A DNA stretch of 64,000 nt from DATKMK01 sp035541895 (GTDB lineage Bacteria; Desulfobacterota; Binatia; HRBIN30; JACQVA1): positions 21,710 through 85,709 of the forward strand of contig DATKMK010000022.1 in assembly GCA_035541895.1 (NCBI GenBank). Direction: 5' to 3'. The notes below the pieces were generated by a model, which did not search any database, was not told the origin of the DNA, and worked only from the letters and a program-made list of their open reading frames with translations. This document shows positions 11,748 through 20,282 of this stretch, piece by piece (position 1 is the first letter of the stretch; every line of letters starts with the position of its first letter). Both the position numbers and the translations under genes were made by a program.

Positions 11748-12164
11748 TCACCCGAGTCGGTTGCGGTGGTACGCGAGATACAGCGCGGTGCCGATCGAAC
11801 CGGTGAAGGCAACCGCCAGGTACGTCAAGATGAAGCCGAGCGGGGGAATCTCCGGACCAGTTTGCCGATACCAGAACAACACCAAGTTCAGCGGGACATA
11901 GAAGGCGTAGACGATCGACAGCGGTGCCACCCACGGCTTCAGCTTCCACACGCCGTACGAATAGGCCGCCAGCACGGCTCCCATCAGCGGGCCGAGGGCA
12001 AGGTTCGACGCCACGCTTTCGAAGCGCACGCCGAAGATGACGATGCCGAGATGGCTGGGATCGCGCAGATATTGCAGCGACTTGGTGCAGTTGGAGACCG
12101 CCAGCACCGCGAACAACACCGCCATGGTTGTGAGAAACGGACCGCGGCTTCTATCGTGAGCCAT
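11748..12164 (-). CDS. Four-helix inner-membrane protein, unknown function
   Basis: About 138 residues with four hydrophobic segments (around LTTMAVLFAVLAV, LGPLMGAVLAAYSYGVW, SIVYAFYVPLNLVLFWY and ILTYLAVAFTGSIGTALYL). The ATG at 12164 is preferred over an upstream GTG because GGAGGGGG sits 6 bases before it. It lies between the BNR-repeat gene and a SnoaL-like gene on the same strand. No family recognised. Confidence 0.7.
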   Translation of the reverse strand: MAHDRSRGPFLTTMAVLFAVLAVSNCTKSLQYLRDPSHLGIVIFGVRFESVASNLALGPLMGAVLAAYSYGVWKLKPWVAPLSIVYAFYVPLNLVLFWYRQTGPEIPPLGFILTYLAVAFTGSIGTALYLAYHRNRLG

Positions 12165-12253
12165 CGATACCCCCTCCACCGAAGCGAATCGGGGGTCGAT
12201 TTAGAGCACGGCGAACGTCCGGTGTCCAAACGCTTGCTGTGCGTGCCACCGTC

Positions 12254-12721
12254 TCATTTGGTTGCCCAGCGATTGGCGGTGAGATGCCAGCTCGGCGTGT
12301 CGGCTCGCGACAGTCGTTCTTCGAATAGCCGTTGGTAGCCGGTCGAACGGATTTTCCACTGCCCGCCGACCTTGACGTACTCGTCGCGATAAAACGCGGC
12401 GCCGCGGATGGTGAGCTTCATTTCGGTCTCGATCACGGTGTCTTCGAGTGCCCACGAGCCGGTGGCGGTGGTGGCGCTGGTCAGATCGATTTCCGGCTGA
12501 TGGACGCGATGGCTGGTGATCTTGGTGCGGCCGTCGAGCGCGTTGCGCAGAAACTGCATGATCTCGTCGCGCCCGGCGAAGGAGTACTGGCCGTCGCCGT
12601 AGGCGGCCGTCGCGTCCTCGGTGAAACAGTCCGCTAGCTCGTCCCAGAGTTTGAGGTCGAGACACCGCAGGTACTTGTACTTGAGCCGCTTGATCGCTTC
12701 GATCTCCTGCACGTCGAACAT
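12254..12721 (-). CDS. SnoaL-like (NTF2-fold) protein
   Basis: 155 residues. The start EIEAIKRLKYKYLRCLDLKLWDELADCFTEDATAAYGDG is the typical N-terminal helix pair of the SnoaL_4/NTF2-like family (polyketide cyclases, scytalone-dehydratase-like and BaiE-like dehydratases). The Asp/His pair common in the dehydratases cannot be assigned safely. It is divergent from an SDR gene starting 100 bases away, a pairing frequent in catabolic clusters. Confidence 0.8.
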   Translation of the reverse strand: MFDVQEIEAIKRLKYKYLRCLDLKLWDELADCFTEDATAAYGDGQYSFAGRDEIMQFLRNALDGRTKITSHRVHQPEIDLTSATTATGSWALEDTVIETEMKLTIRGAAFYRDEYVKVGGQWKIRSTGYQRLFEERLSRADTPSWHLTANRWATK

Positions 12722-12820
12722 AATGATCTCCTATTGCAGTCTGCCTGCCATAGCCGGGAGAGATTGCCAATCGGGGAGCGCGTTGCGGTCGATCGACGCT
12801 CGCGATACTGTCCGCGGCCT

Positions 12821-13570
12821 ATGACTCGTTTTGCTGGAAAGACCGCCATTGTGACCGGTGCCGGTTCGGGACTCGGCCGCGCCACTGCCATCCGTCTGGC
12901 GCACGAAGGGGCGGCGGTCGCATGCCTCGATGTCGCGCTTGACGCCGCCAAACAGACCATCGCCACGATCGCCGAGAACACGGGGAGTGCGCGTGCCTAC
13001 CAAGTCGATGTCGCAGACCCGGCATCGGTGCGGAGCGCAGTCGAAGCCGCGGCACAGGAGCTTGGTCGGCCGAGCGTGTTGGTGAATTGCGCCGGCATCG
13101 GCAAATTCGCCAACTCGCACGAGATGCCGTTCGACGAGTGGTCGCGCATCATCGCCGTGAACCTCACCGGAAGCTTTCTGATGGCACAAGCGGTGCTGCC
13201 GCATCTGCTCAAGGACGGCGGCAACATCGTCAACATCGCCTCCAACGCCGGGCTGATGGGCCAGCCGTACAGCGCCGCGTACTGCGCGTCGAAGGGCGGG
13301 GTGATTCAGCTCACTCGGGCGCTTGCCGACGAGTACATCAACCGCGGCGTGCGGGTGAATGCGGTTGCGCCCGGCGGCATCGCGACGCCGTTGCAGCAGG
13401 CGTTTCGATTGCCGCACGATGCCGATCCCAAGGCCATTCGCAAACTGATGTCGCCGCTCGGCAACGCCCAGCCCGACGAGGTCGCCGCGTTGATTGCCTT
13501 CGTCGCCTCGCACGAAGCGCGGTACATGACCGGCTCGGTTGTCTCGATCGACGGTGGGCTGACGATTTAA
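12821..13570 (+). CDS. SDR-family NAD(P)-dependent oxidoreductase
   Basis: 249 residues, classical short-chain dehydrogenase. The nucleotide motif TGAGSGLG is near residue 12, NCAG near residue 90, the catalytic Tyr and Lys are in SAAYCASKGG, and the C-terminal PGGIATPL and TGSVVSIDGG blocks are conserved. Asp rather than Arg after strand 2 (CLDVAL) suggests NAD preference. The frame is open upstream, but the SDR fold begins at the 12821 ATG. Substrate unknown; closest in style to 3-oxoacyl-ACP reductase/FabG-like enzymes. Confidence 0.9.
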   Translation: MTRFAGKTAIVTGAGSGLGRATAIRLAHEGAAVACLDVALDAAKQTIATIAENTGSARAYQVDVADPASVRSAVEAAAQELGRPSVLVNCAGIGKFANSHEMPFDEWSRIIAVNLTGSFLMAQAVLPHLLKDGGNIVNIASNAGLMGQPYSAAYCASKGGVIQLTRALADEYINRGVRVNAVAPGGIATPLQQAFRLPHDADPKAIRKLMSPLGNAQPDEVAALIAFVASHEARYMTGSVVSIDGGLTI

Positions 13571-13593
13571 GAGCTGACTGCTACGAATCGAAA

Positions 13594-13642
13594 GGGCGAG
13601 GTTGCGTCTCGGACCACCTAGGTCGTCAGCGCAACCTCGCCC
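13594..13642. terminator. Bidirectional terminator-like hairpin between converging genes
   Basis: A perfect 13-bp stem, GGGCGAGGTTGCG (13594-13606) with its complement at 13630-13642. The 23-base loop itself contains a GACC/GGTC stem. It lies between the stop of the SDR gene and the stop of the convergent pilin gene. There is no T-run, so it may instead be an RNA-stabilising or attenuating structure. Confidence 0.55.
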
Positions 13643-13683
13643 GCAATGTGGGTACGGAGGCGTTGAAGCAGCGGCTCAAGCTC

Positions 13684-14061
13684 TTATGAACACGACATGT
13701 TCGGGTTCGCGCCGCTGTCGTAAAAGCATCCGGTGGTGTACGCCGCATTCGGATGGGTGGTCTTGATCTTATAGCTGTCTGTCCCAGTGCCCGCCGCGAG
13801 CGTACAAGTGACGCCGCCTGAGACCGTCATGCCGGTCAAAGACGAGCAGTTGCCGCTGGTCAGGTAGTGCTGAGCATCGATGTAGTAGGCCTCCTCTGCG
13901 GTGGCTCCGTTGCGGGCATCTGACATGATACGCGCGTTGAACCCCTTCTTGCGGTAGGCGCTGAACTGCGGCAGTGCGATTGCCGCCAGAATGCCGATGA
14001 TCGCGACGACCACCAACAGCTCGACCAACGTGAAGCCCTTCGATGTCTTCAATGCACTCAT
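13684..14061 (-). CDS. pilA: Type IV major pilin-like protein
   Basis: 125 residues. The N-terminus KTSKGFTLVELLVVVAIIGIL is the class III prepilin signal: cleavage after Gly by PilD, Phe+1 methylated, Glu+5 for assembly. A globular domain follows with two Cys pairs (NCSSL/VTCTL and GCFYD/MSCS-terminus). The length is near that of Geobacter/Myxococcus-type short pilins. No other pilus genes are in the window, so it is a detached pilin, or a minor pilin. Confidence 0.9.
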   Translation of the reverse strand: MSALKTSKGFTLVELLVVVAIIGILAAIALPQFSAYRKKGFNARIMSDARNGATAEEAYYIDAQHYLTSGNCSSLTGMTVSGGVTCTLAAGTGTDSYKIKTTHPNAAYTTGCFYDSGANPNMSCS

Positions 14062-14404
14062 GTGACTTGGTCCTCCCCCTCGATGGATTGATGTGCCTCA
14101 AGAATGCTGCCCCGACGCCGTGCAAGCTACGTACCACTTGATCAGACGGGGGCACTCGAAGAGCAGCCACGGGAGAAGCCAGCCCCAACGCAGGCTACCT
14201 TGGCTAGAGTGACGAAAAGCGCCCGCGATTTTTTTGTCGTGATGACAGCCTGCGGCCCAAATGACCGGCAAGCTGGCTGCCCGACGCGGCCCGCGCGCCG
14301 GTCCCCGCCTTGCGAGGTTGACGGACAACAGAGCGAGCGTTGGTAGGACCCTCTCGAGCTCAGTTGGCTTGCGCCCGACGAAATGACGGCCTTCTCCCGG
14401 TCCC
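14062..14404. other. Non-coding leader of the pilin gene, 343 bases
   Basis: No convincing gene on either strand. It must contain the pilin promoter and 5' leader on the minus strand. I compared it by eye with the cyclic-di-GMP (GEMM) riboswitch often found before pilin genes and saw no match to its conserved core. Some short GC-rich hairpins are possible. Confidence 0.5.
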
Positions 14405-15093
14405 TCACCGCATCAAGTCGACGACCCGCTCGATCACGGTTGGGCGCTCGTCGATGGTAGCCAGTTCCCAGCGGGCGGCTTCAGCTAATCGAGCGCCGAT
14501 GGCGACCCGGTCCGCGGCGACATGTGCGAGGGCCGCGCCAATGTCATCGGGGGTCACCGGGTCGCGTAAGCTCTCGACCAGCGGGACCGCAAGGCCGAAT
14601 TCCTGGCAGCGGGCAGCCAGCGGCGGCTGGTCAGCGAACAGCGGGTACGAGATCATCGGCGTTTGATGGAAGATGGCTTCGTGGGTGGAGTTCAACCCAT
14701 GGTGAGTGAGAAACACCGATGCGGTCTGCAGCACCTGCCATTGGTCGACGTACGACTCGACGCGCACATTGGGCCGAACGATCCGCTTGGCTTGATCACC
14801 GAGGTCGGCGCCGCCGAGACTAATCAACGCGGCGGCGTCGTTCGTTGCCGCGACATAGTCTGCCAGCGCCGGCACGGCAGAGGAGTCGTGGTCGCGTCGG
14901 CACGCTCAGGCGGTCGCCCGGCGTAGAGATCGACGAAGCGACCTCCGAGCAGTGCGACCTCGGCGCGAAAGGCCGCCTCGGTGAACACGTGCGTCACCAC
15001 ACCTCGGCCTGCCAGGCCGGCAATCAGCGGCCGCAACCGCTGGAAGTGGCCGCGCCCGCGCATGCAAAAGACGGCCGCCGATTTCGTGCGCAT
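14405..15093 (-). pseudogene. Internally deleted MGT-type glycosyltransferase
   Basis: Two fragments of one family sit in different frames. The N-terminal piece (15093 to about 14890) has the GHFQRLRPLIAGLAGRG start of macrolide-type UDP-glycosyltransferases. The C-terminal piece (14875-14405) carries the nucleotide-sugar binding block YVDQWQVLQTASVFLTHHG and PMISYPLFADQ. A complete enzyme is about 400 residues; here the second half of the N-domain (roughly 120-150 residues) is missing and the frames do not join. Best read as a decayed gene, though the C-terminal fragment could still be translated. Confidence 0.7.
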
Positions 15094-15182
15094 TCGGGTT
15101 TCTCCCTGAGGGCAACGACCGTGGCGTGTGCAGAGACCGCCGAACGTAGCGGACGGCGGCGCATGATGCTACACCAGCGCCC

Positions 15183-15506
15183 ATGGACGTCTTCAAGAAC
15201 GTGCGCGATGCAATGAAGTTCGCGGCGGCGAAGATGCAGAAGACCAATTTATTCGAGACCGATCGCATGTTTTGCGACGTCTATGGCTTCGAGCCCGGGC
15301 AGGAGCAGAGCGCGCACGTGCACGCCGGGAGCGACAAAGTCTACTACGTCATCGACGGCGTCGGGCAATTCCGCGTCGGCCACGAAGCGCATGACGTCGG
15401 CGCCGGGCACGCGGTGTTCGCGCCCGCCGGATCGAGTCACGCCGTGCGCAACCCCGGACCCGGCCGGCTCGCGCTGCTGGTCTTCATGGCGCCGAAGCCA
15501 TCGTGA
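15183..15506 (+). CDS. Small cupin-domain protein
   Basis: 107 residues, single conserved beta-barrel. Cupin motif 1 is HVHAGSDKVYYVIDG (metal ligands His-His and following Asp/Tyr region) and motif 2 is PAGSSHAVRN with the third His. The metal-binding set is therefore present, although Glu of motif 1 is replaced. The stop overlaps the GTG of the next gene by four bases (GTGA), so the two are translationally coupled. Substrate unknown. Confidence 0.85.
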   Translation: MDVFKNVRDAMKFAAAKMQKTNLFETDRMFCDVYGFEPGQEQSAHVHAGSDKVYYVIDGVGQFRVGHEAHDVGAGHAVFAPAGSSHAVRNPGPGRLALLVFMAPKPS

Positions 15507-15925
15507 GCGAGCGCGACGAAACCGAGGTCGCGGCTGCCCACCGGCGCTTCTACGCCGCCTTCGAAAGTCTCGACATCAACCGCATGGAGGGGCTGTGGCG
15601 TCGTGAACGTTACGCGTGCTGCGTGCATCCGGGTTGGCCGCCGCTATTCGGCTGGGGCGCGATCATGCAGAGCTGGCAGCGGATCTTCGCCAACACCGCG
15701 GAGATGCGTTTCACCCTCACCGATCTGCAAATCAGAACCGCCGGCGATCTGGCCTGGGTGAGCGTAACGGAACACATCGAGACCCGCCACGCGACCGGCC
15801 GATCGATCGGCGTCGTGCAAGCCACGAATATCTTCGAGCGACACGATGGCGAATGGTTGATGGTCCATCATCATGGGTCCCCGATCGCGCATCCCGACGG
15901 CGACTCGCCCACCCCGTTGCAATAG
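15503..15925 (+). CDS. SnoaL/DUF4440-like NTF2-fold protein
   Basis: 140 residues. EVAAAHRRFYAAFESLDINRMEGLW, HPGWPPLFGW and GEWLMVHHHGSPI are typical of the SnoaL_3 family of ketosteroid-isomerase-fold proteins. It starts at a GTG overlapping the cupin stop. Coupling to a cupin suggests a shared small-molecule or stress-related task, but the substrate is unknown. Confidence 0.8.
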   Translation: MSERDETEVAAAHRRFYAAFESLDINRMEGLWRRERYACCVHPGWPPLFGWGAIMQSWQRIFANTAEMRFTLTDLQIRTAGDLAWVSVTEHIETRHATGRSIGVVQATNIFERHDGEWLMVHHHGSPIAHPDGDSPTPLQ

Positions 15926-16104
15926 GCCGCACGCGCTGGGAGAGCGCATTCCGGCTGTTCGGTGGCGTGCGATCTCCGAGCGCGCACGCGAGTTCGTCTC
16001 GCGCGATGCGCCGGGCGCGCCGTTGCGGGCGGGCGGGGCGGATGCTAAGTGTCCGGGCCGTTACAAACGACTCGTCCGCAATCCCGAACGGAGGCAACGG
16101 TTCC

Positions 16105-16668
16105 ATGGTGATTCCCGCAACCCAACTGCGTGTTGGGATGGTCATCAACTACAATAGCGATCTCTATCGCATCATGAAGGTGGTCCACATCACCCCCGGC
16201 AATTGGCGCGGCATGGTGCAGACGAAGATGCGTAACATTCGCACCGGCACGCAGACGGAAAACCGATTCCGCTCGGAAGACAAGGTCGACCGCGTGACCT
16301 TCGAGCAGCACGAAATGGAATTTCTCTATCACGACGGCGATCAGTACCATTTCATGAACTCGGAGAACTACGAGCAGATCGCGATTAGCGCGGACGATCT
16401 CGGCGACGCCGTTAACTACCTCACGCCCAACCTGAAGCTACAGGTGGACTTTTACGAAGAGAAGCCGGTCGGCGTCGCGCTGCCGAAAACCGTCGATCTG
16501 AAGATCACCGACACCGCACCGGGGTTGAAGACCGCGACGGTGACCAACGTGCTCAAACCGGCCACGACCGAAACCGGCTTGGTGGTTCCCGTTCCCAACT
16601 TTCTCGACGTCGACGACGTGATCCGGGTCGACACCGACACGGGTGAGTATTTGTCGCGCGCGAAGTAG
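16105..16668 (+). CDS. efp: Translation elongation factor P, atypical tip loop
   Basis: 187 residues in three domains (KOW-like, OB, C-terminal OB). A GGAG box at 16090-16093 precedes the ATG at 16105; the frame is open upstream but homology starts here. The family signature TDTAPGLK-type block near residue 130 and the C-terminal DVIRVDTDTGEYLSRA are intact. The loop that inserts beside the P-site tRNA reads TPGNWRG instead of the usual PGKG.A. The position normally carrying modified Lys is Asn, with an Arg two residues on, so neither lysylation nor rhamnosylation at the standard site can occur. Confidence 0.93.
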   Translation: MVIPATQLRVGMVINYNSDLYRIMKVVHITPGNWRGMVQTKMRNIRTGTQTENRFRSEDKVDRVTFEQHEMEFLYHDGDQYHFMNSENYEQIAISADDLGDAVNYLTPNLKLQVDFYEEKPVGVALPKTVDLKITDTAPGLKTATVTNVLKPATTETGLVVPVPNFLDVDDVIRVDTDTGEYLSRAK

Positions 16669-16676
16669 CGCCGTTC

Positions 16677-18149
16677 TCATTCGTCGCGACGCGTGTAGAT
16701 CACGCAGTCATCATCCTCGTACGTCCGTTGCATTGCCGGGTCGCCGTCGAGCGCGCGCAGGAAGTCGACGTTCGTCCGGTCACTGAAGACCACGCGCGAA
16801 TCGAAGCGCGGTAGGTATGCCGAGGGCGGGTGCAACTCGCCGCGTCCGAGTTGGTGCCACAGGCGATACAATTCCGCGTCGCGCAGCGCGAGGTAGGTCG
16901 GGTCGAGCCCGAGGAGATAGCGGTTGCGCTGGTTGTGAAAGAACAACAGCGGAAAATCGGTCCAGTCCGCCGTGAACACGATCGAGTCTTTGGGGGTGTG
17001 TCCGCTGAGCCAGTGCGCCCCGCCGCGGTAGCGCTCGGGTGGTTTGCGCCGCCGCAGTTGGACGACGGCGTAGCCGGCACTGACTGCAAAGCCGATCAGC
17101 ACGAGCCCGATCAAGGCCCGGCGGTGTTGCATCGACCTGCGCCGCACCCAGCGATCAACCGTCTCGCCAAAGGTTGTGGCCGTACCGAGGGCGGCAAACG
17201 GCGCGGCGTACTCGATGAAGCGTCGCGACCGCCACGCCAGGACGAAGAACATCCCCGCCATCAGCAACGTCGTCAGCTTGGCCACGTCCAGTTCGCGTCG
17301 CGCACGCCAGACCAGCACCGCGGCGCTCGCCAGCACGACCGCCGCACCCGACCAGCCGAGCGCTTGCGGGATGGGATACGGGTACCACTCGCTGCCGACG
17401 TGCATGCTGTCGCCGATCTCAACTTTGCCGAGATAGTGCTGCGCGATGAACCAGATGTCGTTTGGAAAGTACGGGTTCGCGACCAGCCCGACGACCACGC
17501 CGATCAGCGGGTACGCGACAATGCGCCATTCGATCCGCTGCTCGATCAGCGCGATCGCCAACGCACACAGTCCAGCCATCGCGAGGAGGAACGGAAAGGC
17601 GTCGTAGAGCCATGTGTAGCTGAACGCCAGCAGCAGCGCGCTCCAGTATCGGCGCGCCGTAAGGGCGTCGAGCGCCAGCAACAGCCACACCAGCGACACC
17701 GCTTGCACCCGCGGCATCTCCATGCGGAAAGCGAAGTCCGGGGCCAGCGCGAACATCGCCAGCAGCCACCACTCGGCGTGTCGGACCCCGCGCCGCCGCA
17801 AGGCGAGATAGATCGCGACGAACGCGACGCCCCCGAAGACCGCGCTGGCCCACTTGGCGCCGCGCAGGACGTCGCCAGCGACAAACGGTGCGAGCAGCAG
17901 GTGAAACAGCATGTGGTGATCGAAGTAGCGATCGGCCGAGCGGATCGTCAGCGGCAACCAGGGAAACGCCGGCGGGAAGCCGCGCACGCCGCCGTCCCAG
18001 ACGATGCGCGCGTAGCGGGCGTGAAAATAGCCGTCGAGTGACCCGAGACTACGGGTCGAGAACTGCAAGCCGATCGAGAAGCCGAACAACAGCAAGGCCG
18101 CCGCGATGCCTTGGTGACGGCGAAGGAATGGTGCTAGGCTGCGCGTCAT
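16677..18149 (-). CDS. Polytopic membrane protein, GT-C glycosyltransferase-like
   Basis: 490 residues with about 10-12 membrane segments and a soluble C-terminal domain (from about residue 385). The first external loop has DGYFHARYARIVWDGG, and YFDHHMLFHLLLAPF comes soon after. These resemble the Asp-containing loop motifs of STT3/PMT-type GT-C enzymes that use lipid-linked sugars. Family membership is inferred from topology and these motifs only. The proposed ATG overlaps the divergent Uma2 ATG in a CATG palindrome, so one of the two starts may be further inside. Confidence 0.6.
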   Translation of the reverse strand: MTRSLAPFLRRHQGIAAALLLFGFSIGLQFSTRSLGSLDGYFHARYARIVWDGGVRGFPPAFPWLPLTIRSADRYFDHHMLFHLLLAPFVAGDVLRGAKWASAVFGGVAFVAIYLALRRRGVRHAEWWLLAMFALAPDFAFRMEMPRVQAVSLVWLLLALDALTARRYWSALLLAFSYTWLYDAFPFLLAMAGLCALAIALIEQRIEWRIVAYPLIGVVVGLVANPYFPNDIWFIAQHYLGKVEIGDSMHVGSEWYPYPIPQALGWSGAAVVLASAAVLVWRARRELDVAKLTTLLMAGMFFVLAWRSRRFIEYAAPFAALGTATTFGETVDRWVRRRSMQHRRALIGLVLIGFAVSAGYAVVQLRRRKPPERYRGGAHWLSGHTPKDSIVFTADWTDFPLLFFHNQRNRYLLGLDPTYLALRDAELYRLWHQLGRGELHPPSAYLPRFDSRVVFSDRTNVDFLRALDGDPAMQRTYEDDDCVIYTRRDE

Positions 18150-18726
18150 GGCGAGGGCAACGGTCGAATCGTCGGATGATCGTTTGACGAGCGAACGCTA
18201 CTTTGGACTGGTGGCCGAGGGCGTGTTGCGCCCCGAGGACCGCGTCGAACTCCTTGAAGGAGTGGTAGTCGCCATGTCACCACAGAACCCGCCGCATGCC
18301 GCAGCAGTGAGCCGCGCCGACATAGCACTGCGGCGCGCGGTCCGCGAACGCGCAGCAGTCCGGGTGCAAATGCCGGTAGTGCTGACCGAACGCTCGGTGC
18401 CCGAGCCCGACCTCGCTGTCGTTCCGGGGCGTGAGGCCGACTACGATCGCGCTCATCCGACGACGGCATTGTTGGTGATCGAAGTCGCGGACAGCTCGTT
18501 GGCGCAGGACCGCATCACCAAGACGCGTATCTACGCCGCCGCTGAGATCCCCGAAATGTGGATCCTCAATCTCCGCGACGATTGCGTCGAGGTGTTTCGC
18601 GATCCCGATGCGACCAATCGCCGTTACCAGTCGACGCGGGTGGCGCAACGCGGCGAGCGTCTTGATCTGGTTTCATTCCCAGAAGCGAGCGTCGCCGTCG
18701 ACGAGCTGCTACCGCGTCACGAGTAG
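18148..18726 (+). CDS. Uma2-family (DUF820) restriction-endonuclease-fold protein
   Basis: 192 residues. The pattern LTSERYFGLVAEGVLRPEDRVELLEGVVV, then PEPDLAVV, VIEVADSS and K..IYAAAEIPEMWILNL, is the DUF820/Uma2 core. E-x-P-D-x10-20-E-V-x-K gives the PD-(D/E)XK-like catalytic residues. Such proteins are abundant in cyanobacteria and Deltaproteobacteria-like genomes; their role is unclear. Starts divergently against the membrane-protein gene. Confidence 0.85.
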   Translation: MARATVESSDDRLTSERYFGLVAEGVLRPEDRVELLEGVVVAMSPQNPPHAAAVSRADIALRRAVRERAAVRVQMPVVLTERSVPEPDLAVVPGREADYDRAHPTTALLVIEVADSSLAQDRITKTRIYAAAEIPEMWILNLRDDCVEVFRDPDATNRRYQSTRVAQRGERLDLVSFPEASVAVDELLPRHE

Positions 18727-18770
18727 GCGACGCACCAATCAAACGCCTGCCCAGCGACTTTTCGAGTCGC

Positions 18771-19952
18771 ATGATCTATAGCCGCACGATGGCGCACGAT
18801 CATGCGCGTCGCGTGCTGCTGCTGTCGTCGGCGTCGTTCGCCGCGCTCGGCGTCTGTTTGATTCTGCCCGGCGCGCTCTTGCCGCTGCTGATCGATCAGT
18901 TCGGCATCACGCTGGTGGAGACCGGCTCGATGCTCGCCTTGCAACCCGGGGCGTATCTGCTCGCCGTGTTGATCGCTGGGCGACTCACGGAACGGCTCGG
19001 CATGCGGATCGTGCTGAGCGGCGGGCTATTGCTCGCCGGCGCCGGGTTGGCGGCCTTCGGCGCGGTCTCGGGTGCGGTCGGCGCCGGGATGGCGCTGTTC
19101 AGCAACGGCGTTGGGCTTGGCTTGATCGAGGTCGCGAACAACACGCTGCTCATCGCTGTCGGCGGCGAACGGCGCTCGAACATGCTCAACTTCGCGCATC
19201 TGTTCTTCGGCGTCGGCTCGTTCATCGCCCCGGCGGCGGCAACTCACGCGGTCGCGGCGGGGATCTCGTGGCGCTGGGTGTTTGCCGCCGGCGGCGGCGC
19301 CACCGCCGCGGTCGGCGTCGCGTGGGGTGCGCTACTTAGCGATGCAGTCGCCGTGGGGCAGCCGTCGCCGCAGGATTCGCGCCGCGTGCACGTGCGACTG
19401 GTGATGCTGCTCGGCGTGTTGCTCGGCGTCTACGTCGGCGCCGAGACCGGCATCGGAGCCTGGTTGACGAAGTACCTGGTCACCGTCCGTGAGGTGACGC
19501 TAACCGCCGCCGGCGACACGCTGTCGATGTACTGGCTCGGACTAGCGGGCGGCCGGTTGGTGCTTAGCGGGTGGTCGCATCACGTCCGCGAGGAGCGACT
19601 GATGCTGGTGCTGACCGCCGGCGCCGGGTGCGCATTCGCCTGCGCATTGCTGGTGCCGGCGCCGTGGAGCGCAGCGCTGGCGTTCACCGCGACCGGGGTC
19701 GGCTTCTCCGGCATCTTTCCTGCCGTGATCGCGCTCGGCGGTCGCACTCATCCACGTGACACGGCGCGCGTCACCAGCTTGCTGGTCGCCGGCGCCGGCC
19801 TCGGCGGCATCGTGATTCCGTGGACGATGTCCGCGATCGCCGAGCGCGCCGGGCTGGTCACCGGCATGACCTTCTACCTCGGCATGATCGTGGTGATGGT
19901 CGCCCTCACGCTCGGCGTGATGACGACCCTGCAGACCACTGAGCGCGACTGA
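18771..19952 (+). CDS. MFS transporter (fucose-permease-like)
   Basis: 393 residues with 12 predicted membrane helices. An AGRLTERLGMRIVLSGG loop between helices 2 and 3 is the MFS motif A region, and a C-terminal half repeat is present (GRLVLSGWSHHVREERLML). It most resembles the FHS/FucP subgroup in the helix 4-5 region (FSNGVGLGLIEVANNTLLI). The ATG at 18789 is an alternative start. No neighbouring catabolic gene identifies a substrate. Confidence 0.85.
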   Translation: MIYSRTMAHDHARRVLLLSSASFAALGVCLILPGALLPLLIDQFGITLVETGSMLALQPGAYLLAVLIAGRLTERLGMRIVLSGGLLLAGAGLAAFGAVSGAVGAGMALFSNGVGLGLIEVANNTLLIAVGGERRSNMLNFAHLFFGVGSFIAPAAATHAVAAGISWRWVFAAGGGATAAVGVAWGALLSDAVAVGQPSPQDSRRVHVRLVMLLGVLLGVYVGAETGIGAWLTKYLVTVREVTLTAAGDTLSMYWLGLAGGRLVLSGWSHHVREERLMLVLTAGAGCAFACALLVPAPWSAALAFTATGVGFSGIFPAVIALGGRTHPRDTARVTSLLVAGAGLGGIVIPWTMSAIAERAGLVTGMTFYLGMIVVMVALTLGVMTTLQTTERD

Positions 19953-20012
19953 ATCCCTTCCGTGAGATTTGCTGGGCGGCCGGGCGATTCGGTGCTCGCA
20001 GGATACGATGCG

Positions 20013-20282
20013 TTAGCCGCCGAATCGCTGCGCCGCGCGGGCCCGTGCCTTCGCTGCTTCTTCCTCGCGATTCTTCGGTGCGGCGGATGATTCGAGCGAG
20101 GTCAGCAAGCGATGCGAGATGCTGGCGACATCATCGACCGCCTCGAGGAACGCGGCCTCGTTGGCCTTCGACGGCTTGTTGAAGCCGGTAATCTTGCGCA
20201 CGAACTGCAGCGACGCGGCGCGAATCTCTTCCTCAGTCGTATGTGCCGCAACATCAAGACGCTGTTCAACTTCGAACCGCCT
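20013..20282 (-). pseudogene. DUF2277 gene body with its start inverted
   Basis: From 20240 down to 20013 the minus strand encodes the complete DUF2277 body, from TTEEEIRAASLQFVRKI to AKARARAAQRFGG. DUF2277 proteins normally begin MCRNIKTLFNFEPP directly before this. That start is absent from the minus strand, but is present exactly adjacent on the plus strand at 20241-20282. Read on the minus strand the segment gives RRFEVEQRLDVAAH. The frame remains open to 20339, so a protein with a wrong N-terminus could still be made. Function of DUF2277 is unknown. Confidence 0.75.
20241..20282 (+). other. Inverted 42-bp DUF2277 start segment
   Basis: The 14 codons MCRNIKTLFNFEPP are read on the plus strand. 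Turned around in place they would restore the normal start of the minus-strand DUF2277 gene without gap or overlap. In their present orientation they are in frame with the HEPN remnant that follows (next codons GKAI, then TAG). I found no obvious inverted repeats bounding the segment, so a site-specific invertase switch is not supported. Confidence 0.7.

Noticed and set aside
12731..13513. 260-residue minus-strand frame opposite the SDR
   Set aside because: Shadow of the SDR gene; no recognisable domain.
14062..14404. Cyclic-di-GMP riboswitch before the pilin gene
   Set aside because: Common in Geobacter-like genomes, but no GEMM core or tetraloop receptor pattern was found by eye.
20241..20282. 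Phase-variable invertible switch
   Set aside because: No inverted repeats at the segment ends and no invertase gene nearby, so a programmed switch is not supported.
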